The notes under the pieces were generated by a model. That model saw only the letters and a list, made by a program, of their open reading frames with translations. It made no database searches and was not told the DNA's origin. From Hymenopus coronatus (Eukaryota; Arthropoda; Insecta; Mantodea; Hymenopodidae): 64,000 nucleotides of DNA. The DNA is taken from NCBI GenBank assembly GCA_030762935.1, contig CM060883.1, positions 90,774,001 through 90,838,000 of the forward strand. Reading direction: 5' to 3'. This document shows positions 1 through 11,820 of the stretch, one piece after another; the first letter of the stretch is position 1, and each line of letters begins with the position of its first letter. A program made the position numbers and the translations under genes.

Positions 1-620
1 AATTACTACAGCAGCAAATGTACACACAGCTCACTAAAATGTCTTCATTATGCCAGTTTAATTATCTAATTTACATTTTAAACCGCATGTTAAGCAAATG
101 AGCATGTCGACATCCATTGTGTCACCAACGACAGTTAATAACAAAAGAAGAATAAATAAGTTGCGCTCGGCAATCACATGGTATCAATTCCGCCCGTCAA
201 CCAGTGAGGTGACAAACGTCAAACTCTGCTTCATGTCACGTCAACGTCAATGGTTTGTTGCTAATTAATATCTCAAAACTGCTAGCTTTGATTCGTTGAT
301 TCCATATGCTTGGAACAGCACAGCTTCCTACAGGAGCATTATGGCATCCAGGTCATCAGTGCCTGTAGACGAATTCTCAAACGTTTTAACGTTGTGCTAC
401 TCAATTATAGTATATTATTTAACTAGGTGCAGAAGTCGAGCTTTGTTACTGAGTGGGTCAAGTTAGATCACGACCGCAGCTAGTTATCTAACTAATAAAG
501 CTCCTTTTGCACACTATCTACGTTTATTTAAGGAAATACGTTTTGATGCTGGAAATACTTATAATATTGCATATTAAATCTTATATCAGTGAATAACTTT
601 AACTCTATTACTATTCATGT
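1..620. other. AT-rich stretch without recognisable gene
   Basis: Both strands were read in this stretch. No ORF of useful length, tRNA-like box pair, or copy of the repeat families seen elsewhere in the window was recognised. Confidence 0.5.
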
Positions 621-621
621 C

Positions 622-960
622 GCAGGCGGCGCCGCGGGTGAGTGGTTAGACCGCGAGCCTCCCATCTAGGGCCCGGGTTCGATCCAAAGCATGTGGGAGT
701 CGCGGTGGACGAAGCGACGTTTCCTCCGGATCCTCCGGTTTCCCTCGCCATTCCTTCCACCAATTGCTCCATCATCACCTTTCCAATCATTAATTTCGCT
801 TACATTTCATATCATTCACTAGGTACCTCATGTTCATGCCTAGCTACGGGGCGACCCCTCGTAACAGGTTCTTCATTCTGTAGTTTCGCGCCGTAGCTCC
901 CCGACAGGCAAGCCCTAGGGGGGTGTCAGTCCTACAAATACGGGGAGGGTAAGCCCATTA
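622..960 (+). repeat. tRNA-derived SINE, subfamily with a distinct 3' half
   Basis: The left end is tRNA-like: an A-box-like GAGTGGTTAGACC near 640 and a B box GGGTTCGATCC near 676. It is followed by the GGTGGACGAAGCG and CTCCGGTTTCCC core also seen in the SINEs at 33.05 and 61.8 kb. The 3' half (about 760-950) is unlike those copies, so this is a separate subfamily or a chimera. The 84-residue ORF across it is an accident of the repeat. Confidence 0.7.
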
Positions 961-1463
961 CGAAAAGAAACTATCCAGTCCTGAAATTGATGTTATGCTA
1001 ACTATTCTAGTTAGTTGAAATCAATAATCGCCTTTTTCGATAATAGTTGTTAAATTATAGATGATTTTTATGAAATTATTCAAAGTCTGTTTTTGGTGGT
1101 TCTATTGAATGTAATACTACTGATACGCGTAACCAGATTTATGATGAAGTTGGTGTTTGTAGTGTAACAAATGAGTTGGTTCATGAGATAATATGGCTCT
1201 TCAAGTCAATACTTTAATTTCTTAAGACTCATAACGTAATTTACGCTCGTAAACTGCTTTGTAACACGTTGCTATGTGAAAGTACATACCGACGTGTTTA
1301 TGCTTTTGCAATAGAAGTCTGCTTTTGAGACGGAAGTAGATAAAATATTTAATTGGAATAACCAATTTTTACTCTCAACAGAATCTGGAAGTGCGAACAT
1401 GAATGTGCTTCATTACATAGTACTTGGTGGTCTGAAACATGGCTAACAGTATACAGCTTCGTG

Positions 1464-1464
<1 letters not shown>
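961..1464. other. AT-rich stretch without recognisable gene
   Basis: No coding signal, RNA gene or known repeat was recognised here on either strand. Confidence 0.45.
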
Positions 1465-1500
<36 letters not shown>

Positions 1501-1617
1501 CTCTCTCCTCTCTCTTCTCTCTCTCCTCTCTCGTCTCTCTCTCCTCTCTCTTCTCTCTCTCTCTCTCTCCACTCTCTCCTCTCTCGTCTCTCTCTCCTCT
1601 CTCTCCTCTCTCTCTAA
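1465..1617. repeat. (CT)n/(GA)n microsatellite
   Basis: About 150 bp of CT repeats are interrupted by CACTCTCC, TCTTCTC and TCGTCTC variants that themselves recur, so blocks of the tract have been duplicated. The leucine/serine-rich and arginine/glutamate-rich ORFs on the two strands are products of this tract. Confidence 0.97.
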
Positions 1618-1851
1618 TATGGTTTGTTATATAATGACTTTGTAAAGTATAACTGAACTACAGCATTCTGTTTGAAACGGTAACAGTACACACAAAAGAA
1701 CGTTTTTACATTCTCTGCCATTTACTTGGAGTGACTCAGACCACGTGAAGCAAGCGAGCAAGAGATTGTGCTGCATAAACATTTTCTGTACTGGCGTAAA
1801 GTTCTTGCAGCGATAAACCTACACACATACATAATTATTTATTGCAAACAA

Positions 1852-2055
1852 ATCGGCCTCCCTGCCTCTTTGGGTGGAGGTAGCGTATCTGCCTCACATT
1901 CAAGAGTTCCCGAGTTCGAGTCTCGGTTAGGGTGAGTAACTCGGATAACGTTTCTTTACGGTGGTTTCCCTTATCGGAGAAGACTTATGTCGAGTAATGT
2001 TATGGGCCCAGGGCTACGGGTCCAACTTAACCTACCAAGTTTAACTACCAAAAAA

Positions 2056-2094
<39 letters not shown>

Positions 2095-2136
2095 AATAAT
2101 AATAATAATAATAATAAAAAAAATAAAAATGAAATG
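1852..2136 (+). repeat. tRNA-derived SINE with (AAAT)n tail
   Basis: A tRNA-like head contains GGTGGAGGTAGCGTA and a B box GAGTTCGAGTCTCGG (about 1,912-1,926). A short unique body follows, then a tail of AAAT repeats and A-rich sequence (about 2,050-2,136). This is a head-body-tail SINE layout on the plus strand, from a family different from the 622 and 33.05-kb copies. Confidence 0.75.
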
Positions 2137-2706
2137 AGTAGAGAAAGAAAGAAAAAAAAAACAAGCACTACGGAGCAACAAGACCCCTCTAATTCCTCAG
2201 ACCCCATCGCCCTTTTCTCGTGCTCCAATGTTGTATGAAGTAGTTTGTACTACAGCCAAAAATTCGATTTTGAGATTTAAACAAAACACACGTTTTGAGA
2301 GTCCTGTAAACCAAATAAGCAAAAGATACTTGTATGGATATAAAGTCGGATAAACACCAAACTTAAGGTTAAGTTCAGCCGAAAACTCACAAGGAAAATG
2401 TGTCCTAATTTACAGTTTTTGCAAAAACAGTTCTAACGAGTTTCATTAAAATATCTTATATTTAGGATACTTGCATGACCAATATCACGTAACAACTCGA
2501 TTCTGAGATATCTATAGACACTTATACATACATATATGTATGTATATTAAAGACATTAAGTATTTCCGAGATATTCGTTGCTACCTACTATTTTAAATGT
2601 TCCAATGTTACATTTATTGGAGTGCTAAGACACCATTTGCTTGTTTCTCGTGGGTCATGCAACGAATATATAAAACCCAGCTTACCGCAACTACGAACAA
2701 TAAAAA
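2137..2706. other. AT-rich stretch without recognisable gene
   Basis: Contains a small (CATA)/(TATG) patch near 2,525-2,545. Some internal family-P-like wording appears near 2,270-2,470 ('gagatttaaacaaaacacacgt'-like, 'attaaaatatcttatattta'), which may be an old reverse-strand fragment. Nothing else was recognised. Confidence 0.35.
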
Positions 2707-3516
2707 AACCTGATGTGTTCCATTCACATGAGCTACCCTACATCTCTGTAACAAATTGTTGTTAGTAAGCTTTTTCTTGTGTCTACTTCATGATAATCGA
2801 GATTAAACGAGCAGAAATGTCTTCTTGTAAGAAAAGGGAAATAATGGAATACACTAGCCTAAAGTACTAGTCAAATCTTTTAAAAGCTGGTTGCCATGTG
2901 GTTGAAATCCGTTTCTTTGCATTGCCAGGACTTGACAAACTCCGTGTATGAAAAGTTTAAGAATTTTAAAACTGAAACCAATAACCAGCATTATCTCAAA
3001 AATGTTCAACTCTGCGAAAAAAAAGTGTATGACATTAGTTATTTGCTTCAACGAGATATTCTATGTTGTGCAATAAGTTTTTGTCTATCACTTACAGTTT
3101 ACTAGTTATGCAACATCAAAAAAAATTCATCCTTAAAAGAGGCCTTCAGAGGATATTCCCAGAAAATTCAAGTTATGTGTTATGTGTTTAAATATACGGT
3201 GCTTTAATCAAAATCGTTGTTTTGAGAAAATCAAAATGTTCGAAAAATTTTCCATGTAAAAGGTAGTTTAGGGTGGGGAGATTTTCCTCAAAATCCTTGT
3301 GTCGTATCCTTGAAAGACTTATACACCAAGTTTAGTATTTTACCGACTTCGTTTTTGCGTTATCGCGTTCACAGACACACATTTTCTAAAAAGCCTTTTT
3401 TGGATACAGGGACTCTAAAACGTGTATTTCCGGGGAAATCTCGGTATCCAATTTTTTTGTGGAATACAATACCTTCTCTATACACTATGCACTTATTACG
3501 TGTAGAGAAATAAAAA
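2707..3516 (+). repeat. Family P interspersed repeat, forward copy
   Basis: The 5' end CCTGATGTGTTCCATTCACA follows an A-run. The 3' end is the near-palindrome TTCTCTATACACTATG...CGTGTAGAGAAA. The interior matches the other copies ('gacattagttatttgcttcaacgagat', 'cagaggatattcccagaaaattcaag'). The internal CA microsatellite is almost absent here. The short ORFs are coincidental. Confidence 0.85.
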
Positions 3517-3731
3517 TAAAATAAAATCCTCAATATCATACCCTGACATATAATTTCTTAAACCAGGGCATGTATTCCAAATTTTTAAAATTTATTTATA
3601 CATTTAAAACATCTCCTACAGACATTTTGTGTAAAAACCCTAAAATTTTCTAAATGTTCTAAAACTACTAAATCCTGCTCATTAAAATATTAAAATAGCC
3701 AAATTAACCTTAAATAAAAATGAATACATAC

Positions 3732-6274
3732 AATTGAGAGGCTCAGCGCCAGAGGGAGCTATCCCAGAAATAGCTAAATTTGAGAAACAAAGAGTTTTAT
3801 TGGAGTTGTTGATTTGGTGAAAAACGTAATATTAAGGTACAATTTTTTTTAAATCAAGTACTTGATCCACATTTTGAAATATCGTAGAAAAGACAAAAAG
3901 TGATATTTAAGTCTTTTTTTTTTATTTAGTACTGCAAACTGTATTATTTACTATAAATTTACTTATGCAGAGAGAAACTAAACATGATATTACTCATAAA
4001 ACACAAAAAAACTGAACTACACAATTTCTGCAACCAGTTCAGTTGGTTCTACATTATTTGATCTAAAATCATAAAAAGATTGGTACACTGCTGGGATGTA
4101 TTTTCTGATGGACTGTAGATCCCAGAGTTTCAGCTCAGGAATATAGTAATGGGAGATCCGCCATCACTCTAGACATGAAGGATGATTCTACTACAAGTTG
4201 AGTACTATATTTAGTCTTCTCCCTGGCATCGTTTTGAAAAACTGAACTCTTTTTCATTCTTCCAAATCTGAGAAAGTATCTTTGAAGAACAACGTAGTAG
4301 ATCTTTTTCTTACTTTCACAGTAGAAACTTTCCGAATATGAAAGATATTGAAATCATTATGTTTTGAATTACCTTTAGTAATGTTGTTATTCAGTTTCTA
4401 AAATCTTCTTTCTTCATTTCAATAACTGCATATGGCTTTGCAATCCGAGCCTTGCTGACCAACTTATACCACTGGCCTGGTGTATAAATGTGGCTTGTAT
4501 GTCTTAACTTCTGCTCCACAACTCCAAAATCCCGGTCACCGAGTAGGAAGGTGTGTCCTGGTATCAGAAAATAGTGTTGAATCTCACGGAAACAAGGGCG
4601 TAGTAAAATTTAAAAATAGTGTTATTCTTGCTTAGCCCTGAGCATGAATCAGAGAAAAAAATCAGCCTCCTTTTATCAAGAGTGTTAGCTGGATTTTTAA
4701 TACAGTATAATGCCACTTCAGACGATCTTCTATAAGCTGTATTTTCTGGCCACATACACATAAAGGCATTGTTAGTGCCCCAAGATTATACACCCACATT
4801 GTCTGTTGGGATTTTTGGTGTGGGTAGTGCTTGCTGTAAATCACATGTTATCAAACAGTAGTCACAATCTTCATTCACTGTACCTGCTTTAAACTTCTTA
4901 AGTAGTGAATAAGCTTTACATTGATGTAATGTGACTTGCAGAGAAACATCTTCAGTTTCTGAAGCCACCCACTCATCACATGTATCCGAAAGAGGTAATT
5001 TAAATGCAATGTTGAGCTCTGTATTAAATACCTTAGAATAGATATACTGTGAAGCAGAAATTACAACTTTCTGTGCACATTCTTTTTCATGTAATCGATA
5101 CATCTCAGCTACAGGATGGACATTGCTTGTATACATTTTATTTGGATTATCACGGCGAGAATACTGACTTGTATATTTTACAAACTTCTTTATATGATTC
5201 CTAACAGATTTCAACTTTATTTCAGGTGTTTTATTATGAACATTCCCATGTTTACCTCTCTGATCAAGGCGAGGTGTTCCGACATAACATGTGCTTCAAT
5301 TTCAAGATCGTCTTCATCATCAATTCTCTCAGTTTGTTTTAACTTGTCATCACCCCTAGCAGTACATAGTCTTTTCTTTTTTTTTTTTTCTTTTTTTTGA
5401 AATAGCAAAAAGTCACAGAAAGCTTTCATACACACTCTCTTGGATTCACCATTATGTACTTTAATAGCATACTCAAAAGAATATTTACTCCTAGACACTG
5501 TTTCATCACCATGGGTGCACTCTCTTCAATGAATTAATCCAAACAAAAATGAGTTTTGAACATCATAATGACCCAAACTATAAAAATTCTTACAAATGTC
5601 TTCTTTTGTATCGTGGTCTAATGAGTAACTGCACCAGTTGAGATCAGAGTTGGCAGGACGGCTACTACCGAGGCATCCAGCTCCTTGTTTGCGAGCACAA
5701 ATTTGTTTCTTCGTTGTATAGCTTTCATATTCCTCACTATTGTTTCTTTTTCGTTTAGCAACAACTTTTTCCCATATGTTTTGCCTGCATATTCGTTTCT
5801 TTCCTTCACTAGCTATACTATTTAATTCCATTTTGAAAAACAGAACAAGCTACAGCATATTATAATGCCTACAATTACAACTATTTACATAATATTCTTA
5901 ATGTTTAATAATAATCTTACATATTATTCTGTTTCGCGTATTAAGGCCTAAAATGTTATTTGAATATATAACTTGCAAAATCATTATTTCTTGACCTATA
6001 GTTTAAACAATAAACAATACTATTGCAATAGTTAAAGTTGTATAAGGTTGGTGACATTGTTCTTTAAATATGAGGCAACTTGACAGTGGGATATTTCCAT
6101 CTGGCACAAACTTTCTCACTTTGGAAAACGACAGTTTCTGTAAGTTACTGTAGATGGTGCTCTAATATCACCAGGATTTGTACAGTAGATGAGAGACGGC
6201 CGAAGCTGTCTAAAAACAAAACACAAAAAAACTCATTTGTGCGATAGCTCCCTCTGGCACTGAGCCCCTCAATT
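3732..6274 (-). mobile_element. DNA transposon with 28-bp terminal inverted repeats and AATT flanks
   Basis: The left end (3,736-3,763) begins GAGAGGCTCAGCGCCAGAGG. The right end (6,243-6,270, read on the minus strand) begins GAGGGGCTCAGTGCCAGAGG. The two match at 26 of 28 positions. Both ends are flanked outward by AATT (3,732-3,735 and 6,271-6,274), which is either a 4-bp target duplication or the palindromic tip of the inverted repeat. The element is about 2.54 kb. Its only large gene runs on the minus strand from about 5,831 to 4,390. The superfamily is not recognised. Ends with 20 of 28 matching positions bound a small element at 40.91 kb. Confidence 0.85.
4390..5831 (-). pseudogene. Unclassified transposase-like protein, frameshifted (candidate DDE/DDD enzyme)
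   Basis: The gene reads from ATG at 5,831 down to about 4,390 with a stop at about 5,520 and frame changes near 5,240 and 4,795 and between 4,650 and 4,570. The N-terminal part is basic (KRKRNNSEEYESYTTKK). The middle is open (4,786-5,214). The C-terminal part is open at about 4,400-4,562. Three acidic patches have the order and spacing of an RNase H-fold transposase: ITCDLQ (Asp codon at 4,840-4,842), FFSDSCSG (Asp at 4,648-4,650, about 64 residues on) and GDRDFGVVE (Asp/Glu at 4,516-4,537, about 40 residues further). Proteins with this DLQ / SDSCGG / GHxF-GDxDF layout are, to my knowledge, common in arthropod genomes as uncharacterised repeats. The catalytic assignment is inferred from the motifs and from the inverted repeats that bound the gene. 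A poly-T/CT tract at 5,376-5,400 interrupts the coding region. Confidence 0.7.
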
Positions 6275-7603
6275 CTGAAATCAAAATATATAAACTTAAT
6301 ATCATCATTTAAAAACACAATTTTATATAGGCATATTTTGTTGTATTATCATATTTATTAACTTAATTAATTCTAACTACAAATTATTCCTATATTACAT
6401 TAATTTACTCAATTGACATGTTAAAACCCGTAAATACAAAATTTAATAGCAAATTATCAGTTATAATTTCTTAGTATTTATCTTTTAAAAATCTATTGTT
6501 TAAATTTTGCATTATTTATTAGTTATTAATTTAATATTTAATTTCAAATTATGTCTCCCTTTTTTAAATTATTTACTTCATTTTCTCATTACTTTTCTAA
6601 TTGTTTTTCTTTTCTTTTTTTTTCCTTTCTTTTCTTGTTAAGTATTTTCTTTTATATACTTCAAACATTTTATATTTAAATTAATAGAAAACTACAAATT
6701 CCTTTTTAAAAATGAAATTTAAATATTTATCCTGGAAACCAATGAAAATAGCTGCTAACCACTAACCAAAATATTTCTAGCACTAATTTTAATATTTTGC
6801 CGCCGGAACTCGGCAGATATTTTATTATTGTTCTGGTTTTCAGTTTCTTTTCTTAGAACTAAATTAAACTTAGAGGTATATTTTACTATAAATGCTATCT
6901 AACTTAGCACTATTTTAAATATATCTAACAACACTTATTTATGTCTATGTTATTTTTAATTACCATGCGGTATTGTCATGGGTAATTGTTACCTAAACTA
7001 TATCAAGACATTTTTACACTCATGTTTATATATGTTCTTACTTTTCGTCATTTACCTTAGTTATTCACCTCACTCACGTAGGATTCCATTTACGTTACTC
7101 CTTTCACTCTCTATAAATTTCACTTGCTTAACGTACATATCACTACACTATTTGCTTTTAAAATAAAGGCAAAGAAAAGAAAATGTCCATTTTTCATTCT
7201 TTTTAAATAATTCATTCTCATAAATGAATAATCATTTCAAAACAAAACCATCTTGCTGCTTTAAATCTCCCACTATAGTCACTAAAGCTAAAATAAACTC
7301 AAAATATTAGCCTCACTACACAAAAGATAATTATCACCTCCAGTTTCCTATCTTCTAGCTCCGCCTCCTCTAATCTGCTCTCTCCCTAAAACTGTAATCC
7401 TAGATTATCAGTTATCACATATCCTATTCGCCCATCCATCTATCCATCTCCGCGTTGATCCCCTTTCCACTATTTTCGTCAGCATTCAGTCCCTTAGTTT
7501 AAAATAATCTGCTTTTTGATGACCAAAACTGTTTTGTTCTGATTAATTAAATGAAACTAATTTCACTCGCCTCCATTACTTCTTAATTAATTGAAATACA
7601 TAT
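6275..7603. other. Very AT-rich stretch without recognisable gene
   Basis: Low-complexity T-rich and A-rich sequence. The 62-residue ORF at 6,978-7,166 has no recognisable features, and no repeat boundary was seen. Confidence 0.5.
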
Positions 7604-8236
7604 AAGAGAGTAATTCAGAAAGTGACAGACGATTTGGCATAACTAATTGATAACGAAAGGTATCAACACAAAACTTTATTTACTAAATTGTAGTACTTTA
7701 CTCTATTTCTCAATGTAATCTCCATTCTGTATAGACATTTACTGTCACGTGGTACCCGTTTTTCAATGTCGATGTTATACTTTTCTGCCGCCAAAGAATT
7801 TATTCGCAAAAAATGTTCGGCCAATCGAATTTTATAGGCAAATAACGCAAGTGTATGGTGATAAAGCAATGCGCGAGTCTTCAGTGTGACAATGGCGCGT
7901 AATTTACGAATGCACGATAAAGTGAAAGTTCATCAATGGTTATAGAGGAGTTGAAAGTGAATATTATAAAAGGATTAAGAAAAGCCCGTGTTTCAATTTG
8001 GATCCCGGACGTGGAAAAGATTTCCCAACCGATGAAGGTCTCAAAGTGATGGTACATCCTGGCTCATATCTTTAGCAGTGAAAAGTATTACACCTGCATT
8101 GATAAACCGGCACCATGTGAAAATAAATACCTTGATAGCTATGACGACTACGTTGGAAAACAGAGTAAGGTAGTGTAACTTTGTTGTTGTTTAGTTATAT
8201 CAAATCGTCTGTCACTTTCTGAACGGCCCTCGTATT
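7604..8236 (-). mobile_element. Mariner-like element, internally deleted
   Basis: The ends are inverted repeats: ATTCAGAAAGTGACAGACGA at 7,611 and its complement TCGTCTGTCACTTTCTGAAC at 8,206-8,225. The outermost part is degenerate ACGAGGGCC and TA lies at both borders, as in Tc1/mariner insertions. The minus-strand ORF 7,663-7,869 ends next to the left inverted repeat with KYNIDIEKRVPRDSKCLYR and VNKVLC, resembling a mariner transposase C-terminus. Two more copies lie at 10.43 and 31.29 kb. The catalytic core is missing. Confidence 0.7.
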
Positions 8237-8274
8237 ATCATCTGTTGATGCTTGTGTAAAATGCAATCTATTAT

Positions 8275-8646
8275 TTAAATGCGTTGCTCTTCTGGTCTTA
8301 TTTGTTCTGTTCCAGGTTGTTCCTGTTGTCTATTTATTGGAATAATTCTATCATCTTTCCAAGCCATTATGCTTATCTTATAAACTATTTGTTCTAAGTG
8401 CAAGTATTGGAGTTCATTTCTTAGGACCGCTCTTCCTTCACATTCAAAAAGTACATGTTCTGCTATGTCCTGTTTATTACAAGTCATACACAGATCCGTA
8501 TTAATTGTGTACGTTCCATAAGGTTCGTGTCCTGTAAGATAGTGTAACGTCCATTTGGTAGGTTTTACGTGCTTAAAGTTCTATCTCTCGTTTATTTTAT
8601 TCAAAACTGAACTTGCAGCTCTGCCCTCCTTTATTTCACCCCATTA
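8275..8646 (-). pseudogene. Jockey/R1-type non-LTR retrotransposon ORF2, C-terminal end
   Basis: Open minus-strand frame with no start of its own. Upstream of the ATG at 8,487 the frame continues to about 8,646 (KPTKWTLHYLTGHEPYGTY). It carries the Cys-Cys-His-Cys motif typical of the end of these ORF2 proteins: CMTCNKQDIAEHVLFECEG. The coding sequence is cut at 8,647 by a reverse family-P copy. It could belong to the same family as the RT remnant at 12.5-14.6 kb, but continuity cannot be shown because mariner-like and family-P sequence lie between them. Confidence 0.75.
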
Positions 8647-8847
8647 TTACTTTCTCTATATGTGCTATGTACATAGTGTATAGAGAAGGTATAGTAATGC
8701 ACCCAAAAATTCCATACCGAGATTTCACCGGAAACACATGTTTTGAGACCTCCTGAATCTAAAAAAAAGCATTTTTAGAAAAATGTCCGTGTGTGTGTCT
8801 GCTGTCTGTCTGTGTGTATGTGTGTCAGTGAGTGAGTGAGTGAGTGA

Positions 8848-8878
<31 letters not shown>

Positions 8879-9563
8879 TCTGTGGGCAGCATAGCTCAAA
8901 AACGAAAAGTCCGTTAAAAACCAAACTTGGTATTTAGGTTTGGTATCTTCCAAGGATGCGACACGAAGATTTTCAAGAAAATCTCCCCAATCCCAACCAC
9001 CCTTTACATGGAACTTTTTTTCGAAAATTTTGATTTTCTAAAACATGGCTCTAAAGATTTTGATTAAAATATCGTATATTAAAGACATTTACCTGGCGAA
9101 TAAAATGTATAACTTAAATATTCTGGGAATAGCCTCTGAAGACTACTTTATTCTGGATGAATTTTTCATAACTACTAAACCGTAAGAGATGGACAAAACT
9201 TTAACACACAAAAGATGTAAAGCACCTTAAAACACACAATTTATGTTCATTACATTTTTTTCGTGGAGTTGATCGATTTTGAGATATTCCTTGTTTTTGG
9301 TTTCAGCTTTGAAAAACTTATTCTTTTCTCATACAGGAATGAACATACAAATGAACTTCAGTCACATAGCAACCAGCTTTTGGCTTTCACTTTAACCTAT
9401 GGTACTCCCTTATTTCACTACTACTTACAATAAAGCAAGAAATAAGACTATTTCTGCAATTTTTTCTCGATTAGCATGAAATAAATAAAAGAATACGTTT
9501 ATTAGCAATAATTTGTTACAGAGACATAGAGAAAGTCATGTGAATGGAACACATAAGATGTTT
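8647..9563 (-). repeat. Family P repeat, reverse copy with TG microsatellite
   Basis: Begins TTACTTTCTCTATATGTGCT and the palindromic ATGTACATAGTGTATAGAGA. A (TG)n with a GAGT(GAGT)n run lies at about 8,794-8,880. It ends GAGAAAGTCATGTGAATGGA near 9,550. The head interrupts the RT coding sequence at 8,646/8,647. Confidence 0.9.
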
Positions 9564-10336
9564 TAATTTCTCTAATCGAACTATGTACATAGTGTATAGA
9601 GAAGGTATTGCACTCCACCCAAAAATTCGATACCGAAATTTTACCGGAAATATATGTTTTAGGGTCCCCTGTATCCAAAAAAAAAGCATTTTGAGAAAAA
9701 GGTCCATGTGTGTGTGAGTGTGTGTGTGTCCGTGTGTCCACTTGACTGTGAACACGATAACTCAAAAACGAAAAGTCGGTAAAATACCAAACTGGGGTTT
9801 AAGTTTGGTATCTTCCAGGAATGCGACACAAAGATTTTGAGAAAAATCCCCCATCCCAAAATATCCTTTACTACCCATTTTTCGAAATTTTTGATTTTCT
9901 AAAAAATGGCTCTAACGGTTTTTATTAAAATATCGTATATTAAAAATATTTACCTGAAAAATTAAATGTATATTTTGAATTTTCTGGGTATAGCCAGAAT
10001 AGTCAGATTTTTTTTATTATAATCGAAATTATGCTTAAAATACACATAACATTCAATATTCTGATATTCACAGAACACTTGCAAGTTAATTACTTACAGT
10101 AATTAATTTTTTCTTTACCACATAATCAATAGATAAGTATGGTGTCAATTTCTTTCTATTAACATAAAATGAACATTTAATATGAAAACGGTTGGCTTCC
10201 ATATATTAACGTCTCAAGCAATAGTAAGATCATTCTGCTAGTTTTATCTTGATTAGCATAAAGTAGATAGAAGAATATTAACAACAATTTGTTATAGAGA
10301 TGAGAATTTCATGTGAATACAACACATCATATTTTT
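9564..10336 (-). repeat. Family P repeat, second reverse copy in tandem
   Basis: Starts immediately after the preceding copy with TTTCTCTAATCG and CTATGTACATAGTGTATAGA, has a short TG tract near 9,705-9,735, and ends TTTCATGTGAATACAACACA near 10,325. The head-to-tail contact with the previous copy leaves almost no spacer. ORFs inside it are coincidental. Confidence 0.88.
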
Positions 10337-10380
10337 GTAGCGTTTAACGCCTGCTTTTACTTGTGGCACCGCAGGCGACC
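10337..10380 (-). repeat. SINE 3'-end fragment
   Basis: GTAGCGTTTAACGCCTGCTT followed by GGCACCGCAGGCG matches the complement of the 3' end of the SINEs at 33.05 and 61.8 kb. It is truncated and sits at the end of a family-P copy. Confidence 0.7.
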
Positions 10381-10432
10381 ATTCTTTTTGCCATAATCTT
10401 ATTAAGTTATACTTTGTTTCAAATTTGTTAAT

Positions 10433-11079
10433 ACGAGGATCATGCAGAAAGTGACAGGCGATTCGGCATAACTAAACAATAACGAAAGATATCAATACAA
10501 AACTTCATTTACAAAGTTAAAGTACCTTACTCTATTTCTGCGCGTTATCGCCGTTGCTATCAAGGTACTTGCTGTCACGTGGTACCGGGTTTCCAGTGCT
10601 GATGTTATATTCTTTCAGCGCTAAAGAACTTATTCGTGTATGGCGATAATGCAATGAACCAATCTTCACTGACAAAATGACGCATCATTTAAGGAAGAAC
10701 CAGTGTATGCAAAAATGACCGGAATGAAAGTTCATCAATCGTTATAGAAGAGAATGAAGAAAATTTTGATAAAAGAATTAAGAATAACCGGTGTTTCACT
10801 TTGTACACCGTGCATAGCTTTTTGGATGGTAAATATTTCTCAGCCATGAAGACCTCAATGTGGCAGCGACATCTTGGCTCAGATCTTTAGGGGTGAAAGA
10901 GTGTAACATCTGCGTTGAAAAATCGGCATCGCTTGACATTAAATACATTGAAAGCAATGACGATTACGCTGAGAAATAGAGTAAGATGCTGTAATTTTTA
11001 AACAAAGTTTTGTGTTGATAGCTTTCGGCATTATTTAGTTATACCAAATCGTCTGTCACTTTCTGGATGGCCCTAGTAC
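10433..11079 (-). mobile_element. Mariner-like element, second copy
   Basis: Begins ACGAGGATCATGCAGAAAGT and ends with the inverted ACTTTCTGGATGGCCCTAGT at 11,058-11,077. The interior matches the 7.6-kb copy (AACGAAAGATATCAATACAA; GCTGTCACGTGGTACCGGGT). No long ORF remains, so it is a defective relic. Confidence 0.75.
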
Positions 11080-11329
11080 AATTACTATCTATTACTCAAA
11101 ACCCTTTGCCACATCTCCTTCTCTTTAGCCAAAAGCATGCTCCTTTAATGATAGTGTAAGATCAACGGGTCATATTCCTTTTGCTACAAATATCGCTATG
11201 GTTGGCGTCGTACTTACTGTCCCTGTAAATCTAATCTGGCTTCTCCTTAAAGGACTGCTTATACTTTTACTTTCATACGAAACATCCATTGAGACCGTTA
11301 GTCGTCCTCGCTACTATTATTATCATTAC

Positions 11330-11820
11330 TTCCGTTAATTATCAAACATTTAATGTATTTAAAAGTGTATAAAGCTAGCTTCTAGCAAGCACAACTGAAA
11401 GTTGTTTACCAAACTTGGCTGCTGAAGAGGAGAAGGTTCTTTGTGAAAGAGAACGCTATTTCAGTCACATGCTCTTGTGAATGTGCGTGGACTAAGTGAA
11501 GACGCAATTTCGTAAAGAACCTAATTGCAGAGAAATGAGATTTTCTTCATTGTGTGGTGACGGTGCATTCTGAATAAACAAAGATGCACACCAAGTTCGC
11601 TGTCTTTCTGACCAATCAGAATGAAACAGCCATGATAGCAGAATTTACTATATAAGTAGCAGATTGTAGAACGTTAGACTCCCTCCAACAGCTGCTACGG
11701 CTAAGCTCCTTACAATCCTTCAAGAGTTACTTGGATATCAAAAGTAAAACCTAAAATAAAATGCTTTGAATAAACATCACACCAGCGGTGCACCATAATT
11801 GGCAACCGTCGAGGAGCAAT
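11330..11820 (+). repeat. Possible LTR with adjoining primer-binding-like site
   Basis: An ACTATATAAGTAGC TATA-like site lies at about 11,650 and AATAAA signals at about 11,755 and 11,768. At 11,800 the sequence TGGCAACCGTCGAGGAGC looks like a tRNA primer-binding site placed just after an LTR. Neither the LTR 5' boundary nor a second LTR was found, and no gag-pol is present nearby. It could be a solo LTR or coincidence. Confidence 0.3.

Noticed and set aside
2707..3516. Family P as a Helitron
   Set aside because: There is a hairpin near one end, but no TC start or CTRR end was seen, and inverted ACTTTCTCTACA at both ends argues against it.
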